A DNA stretch of 64,000 nucleotides from Hetaerina americana (lineage: Eukaryota; Arthropoda; Insecta; Odonata; Calopterygidae): the NCBI GenBank assembly GCA_022747635.1, contig JAKTNV010000003.1:11162911-11226910 (forward strand), read 5' to 3'. A program made the position numbers and the translations under genes. The first letter of the stretch is position 1. Every line of letters begins with the position of its first letter. Under the pieces are notes generated by a model. The model did not search any database, was not told the DNA's origin, and worked only from the letters and a program-made list of their open reading frames with translations. Shown here piece by piece: positions 62,030 to 64,000 of this stretch.

Positions 62030-62092
62030 ATATATATATATACATATATATACACACATATATTACAAATTTATATACATATATGTGCTCAT
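61976..62092. repeat. TA-rich microsatellite, right of SINE
   Basis: Perfect TA from about 61976 to 62024, then interrupted TATACA-type repeat. It continues the repeat on the other side of the SINE. Confidence 0.95.
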
Positions 62093-62149
62093 ACATGTAA
62101 CCCGGGCGAACTATCAACGATGTATCAGGAAAACTATTAACTTAAGAAA

Positions 62150-63640
62150 GTTTCAAAAGAGCTAAAAAGAATACATAGAAGAATTATTTGATAAAAATTA
62201 TATGGCCAGCAAGGTTAAGACATTGTGTGAGAATGTGAGGTAAGTAGAAAGAGATTTAGAATTTTAGGCCTACTTGAAAAATATTGGTGAGATAGAAAGG
62301 GCGTTAAGGGAATCAAAACAAATAAGGCTATAGGAATTTATATCATTCTCGCGGAACTACTTAACACCTAAGGAAAATGCGGGAGGAAGAATTTTTTATG
62401 GACTAATGGGATGATCAGCATGGGTTCAGAAAAGGGAGACGCACGCGTAATGCCACAGTAGTAATGACATTACTATAACAAAGGATCATAGAATACAATA
62501 GAGATGTATTGGTCCGTTTCGTAGATCCCAAGGAGGTGTTAAATAGAGTAAATTGGGTAGAGCTAATGAATTATTTGCCAATAAATGAGTACATTGCAGG
62601 GATAATCCGCAACCTGTACATATTTCAGACAATTTGGGTGCGAGTAGCGGACGAAGAGTCGGAATGGACAGTGTTAGGAAGAAGGGTAAGAGAGGAGGTC
62701 AATTATCACAAGTGTCTTCAACGTATAAGCGAGAGTAAATGGATATAGAGACATGAGAAAAACTGGAAATAAGAATGAAAGTCTATGGACTATTCATAGA
62801 ACCCGTTAGGTTAGCGGATGATGAGGCTTTAGCTTGCCATTCATCGAAGTTGTGAGCATTGCTGAACACCTTAGAAAATCAGTGTTATGGGATTGGGAAG
62901 AGAGTCAATGCAAACAAAAAAAATAACCACCGCAGTTATTAACCCAAAAGTCGGTTTAATAGGTAAGGTTAGAGCTTACATAGTACCGAAAAAGAAGGTT
63001 AAAATAAGAGCAGGTGGAACATTTTACCTATATCGGAAGTGTTATGGACCAAAATGGTCAAAGTAGATTGGGCATTAGAAGAACAATTGTGTAAGTCAAA
63101 AACACTTTCACAAGGAAGAGGGAATTTATGACAGGGACTTGAGAAAGGACGTTAACCAAAGGCTAGTCAAGTCTGTGATATGGTGCGTGATTTTGTACGG
63201 CGCGGGCAGGTGCTGCAAAGCAAATTGATAAGCATAGATTGGAGACTTTTGAGAGGTGGGTCTGAAAAAGGGTGGGAAAGGCGAAGTGCACTGTAAGTAA
63301 AACAAACGATGATGGGCTAAGCATGGTGGGGGAGGAGAAAAGATTGTTCGGATAAATCCAGAGGCAGGAAAAGCTGATAAGAAGAGTTTTGATTGGCGAT
63401 TGGATTTTAAAGCCTGAGATACAGGGAAGAACGTTAGTCAAACGAGGAAAAAGTGGAATTAGGATAGGGACGCCTGACGGTATGAAGGGAGGAAGGAAAC
63501 ATTTGGAACTGATGAAGCGTTTATTGTAGTGTCTGATGTCAGGTTGTGTTTCCTTTGGAAATGCAAAGAAATGCGAGTATATCTTTGTACCGTTGTTCAG
63601 TTTGTGTCCATCCAAGTCTTACCTAAAACGGTAGACTACC
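62150..63640 (+). pseudogene. LINE copy 2 reverse transcriptase, heavily broken
   Basis: Recognisable pieces: WDDQHGFRKGRRTRNATVVM just before 62480, then FVDPKEVLNRVNWVELMNYL in the open frame 62509-62748, matching FIDFEKAFDRVNW of copy 1. The first Asp of motif A is retained but the KAFD core is lost. WTVLGRRVREE stands where GVRQGCPL is expected. VRLADDEALAC keeps the ADD box (about 62808-62840). RLVKSVIWCVILYGAG matches the C-terminal YGAETW region. Numerous stops and shifts occur. Non-functional. Confidence 0.85.
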
Positions 63641-63655
63641 AATTATAATAATAAT
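62150..63655 (+). mobile_element. Non-LTR retrotransposon (LINE) copy 2, decayed
   Basis: Same family as the copy at 1-1798, shown by parallel protein fragments and by the shared 3' end (CCATCCA, then AATTATAATAATAAT near 63640-63655). It begins at about the position matching base 165 of copy 1, so it is 5'-truncated or broken there. The segment between the domain near 62395 and DDQHGFRKG is deleted relative to copy 1, which still has YRTISLISH there. It has many more stops than copy 1 and is probably older. Confidence 0.85.
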
Positions 63656-63689
63656 GTTTGTTTGTGAGCGCGCGTGTGCGCATTAACAT

Positions 63690-64000
63690 CCCAATCACAT
63701 ACGACCTCCCCCTACCACCCGTATCATACCACCCCTAGGTATCACCAACACAGCAGGGACTATGCCACCGTCCTCCGACGGAGGAGAGTCTTTGCGACGA
63801 GAGCGCGGCTTCCTCTACCCCTCCACCCACTCCGATCTTCTCTCTCCTCCCCAAAAACCATATCGCTGGATTCATCCGGCGCCGCTAGCAACCCGAGCCC
63901 ATGGGACATTTATCTCGCTTGCCATACCACCTCCCCTTCTTCTCCTCTTATACATCATTTTCTTATGCCTCAGCGCCAGGCTCAGAAATCCTCCGGCACC
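63690..64000. other. Pyrimidine-rich GC block at window edge
   Basis: C/T-rich on the plus strand with CpG. It continues beyond the window. No gene is supported. Confidence 0.55.

Noticed and set aside
61598..62140. 180-codon frame across the SINE
   Set aside because: It translates TA repeats into Tyr-Ile runs and the SINE body in the antisense direction. Not a gene.
1..64000. CRISPR arrays, bacterial operons, phage or IS elements
   Set aside because: No spaced identical repeats or dense gene organisation. Repeat content and transposon types are eukaryotic.

Overview
This is a gene-poor stretch of eukaryotic nuclear DNA. It most likely comes from an arthropod, and an insect is the best guess. 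I see no cellular protein-coding gene, rRNA or intact tRNA gene that I can support. The recognisable coding material is all transposon-derived: mariner-family (D,D34D) DNA transposons with TA target duplications, non-LTR (LINE) reverse-transcriptase fragments and tRNA-derived SINEs. The arthropod guess rests on this mix of transposon families and on an interstitial TTAGG-type minisatellite. Nothing here fixes the order or species.

Layout. A decayed LINE copy occupies 1-1798, and a more decayed relative lies near the other end (62150-63655). Two much older reverse-transcriptase remnants of another type are suspected at 3716-3960 and 40940-41330, and the C-terminus of a CR1/Jockey-like LINE sits at 43749-44205 on the minus strand. 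Mariner-like elements lie at 8419-9171 (element A, internally deleted, perfect 33-bp terminal repeats), 25752-26667 (B1), 26670-27977 (C, about full length but broken), around 41973-43043 (D, broken) and 57273-58188 (B2). B1 and B2 are both 916 bp, differ by about six bases by eye, lie in opposite orientation and carry the same internal deletion. B1 sits directly against C, sharing a single TA. A tRNA-derived SINE at 61692-61975 is buried in long TA repeats, and a 5'-truncated SINE-like unit lies at 25143-25393.

Between the transposons the window alternates between AT-rich DNA and about nineteen CpG-containing GC-rich blocks of roughly 0.3-1.6 kb. These blocks show strong purine/pyrimidine strand asymmetry, G or C homopolymers and simple repeats. 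The longest open frames of the window fall in them (for example 282 codons at 5580-6428 and 360 codons at 32096-33178, minus strand), but these translate to Pro/Ser/Leu/Arg low-complexity sequence that follows the base composition, so I do not call them genes. Some mixed-composition blocks (about 53270-53720 and 55280-55760) look like candidate regulatory DNA, but this is only an inference.

The most interesting system is the mariner set. Two families (A and B) independently produced short derivatives that lost the catalytic core but keep intact ends and an open N-terminal DNA-binding frame. In the B family this derivative has clearly been copied or moved after the deletion arose. Such elements could be moved in trans, and their truncated proteins could in principle act as repressors of the family.
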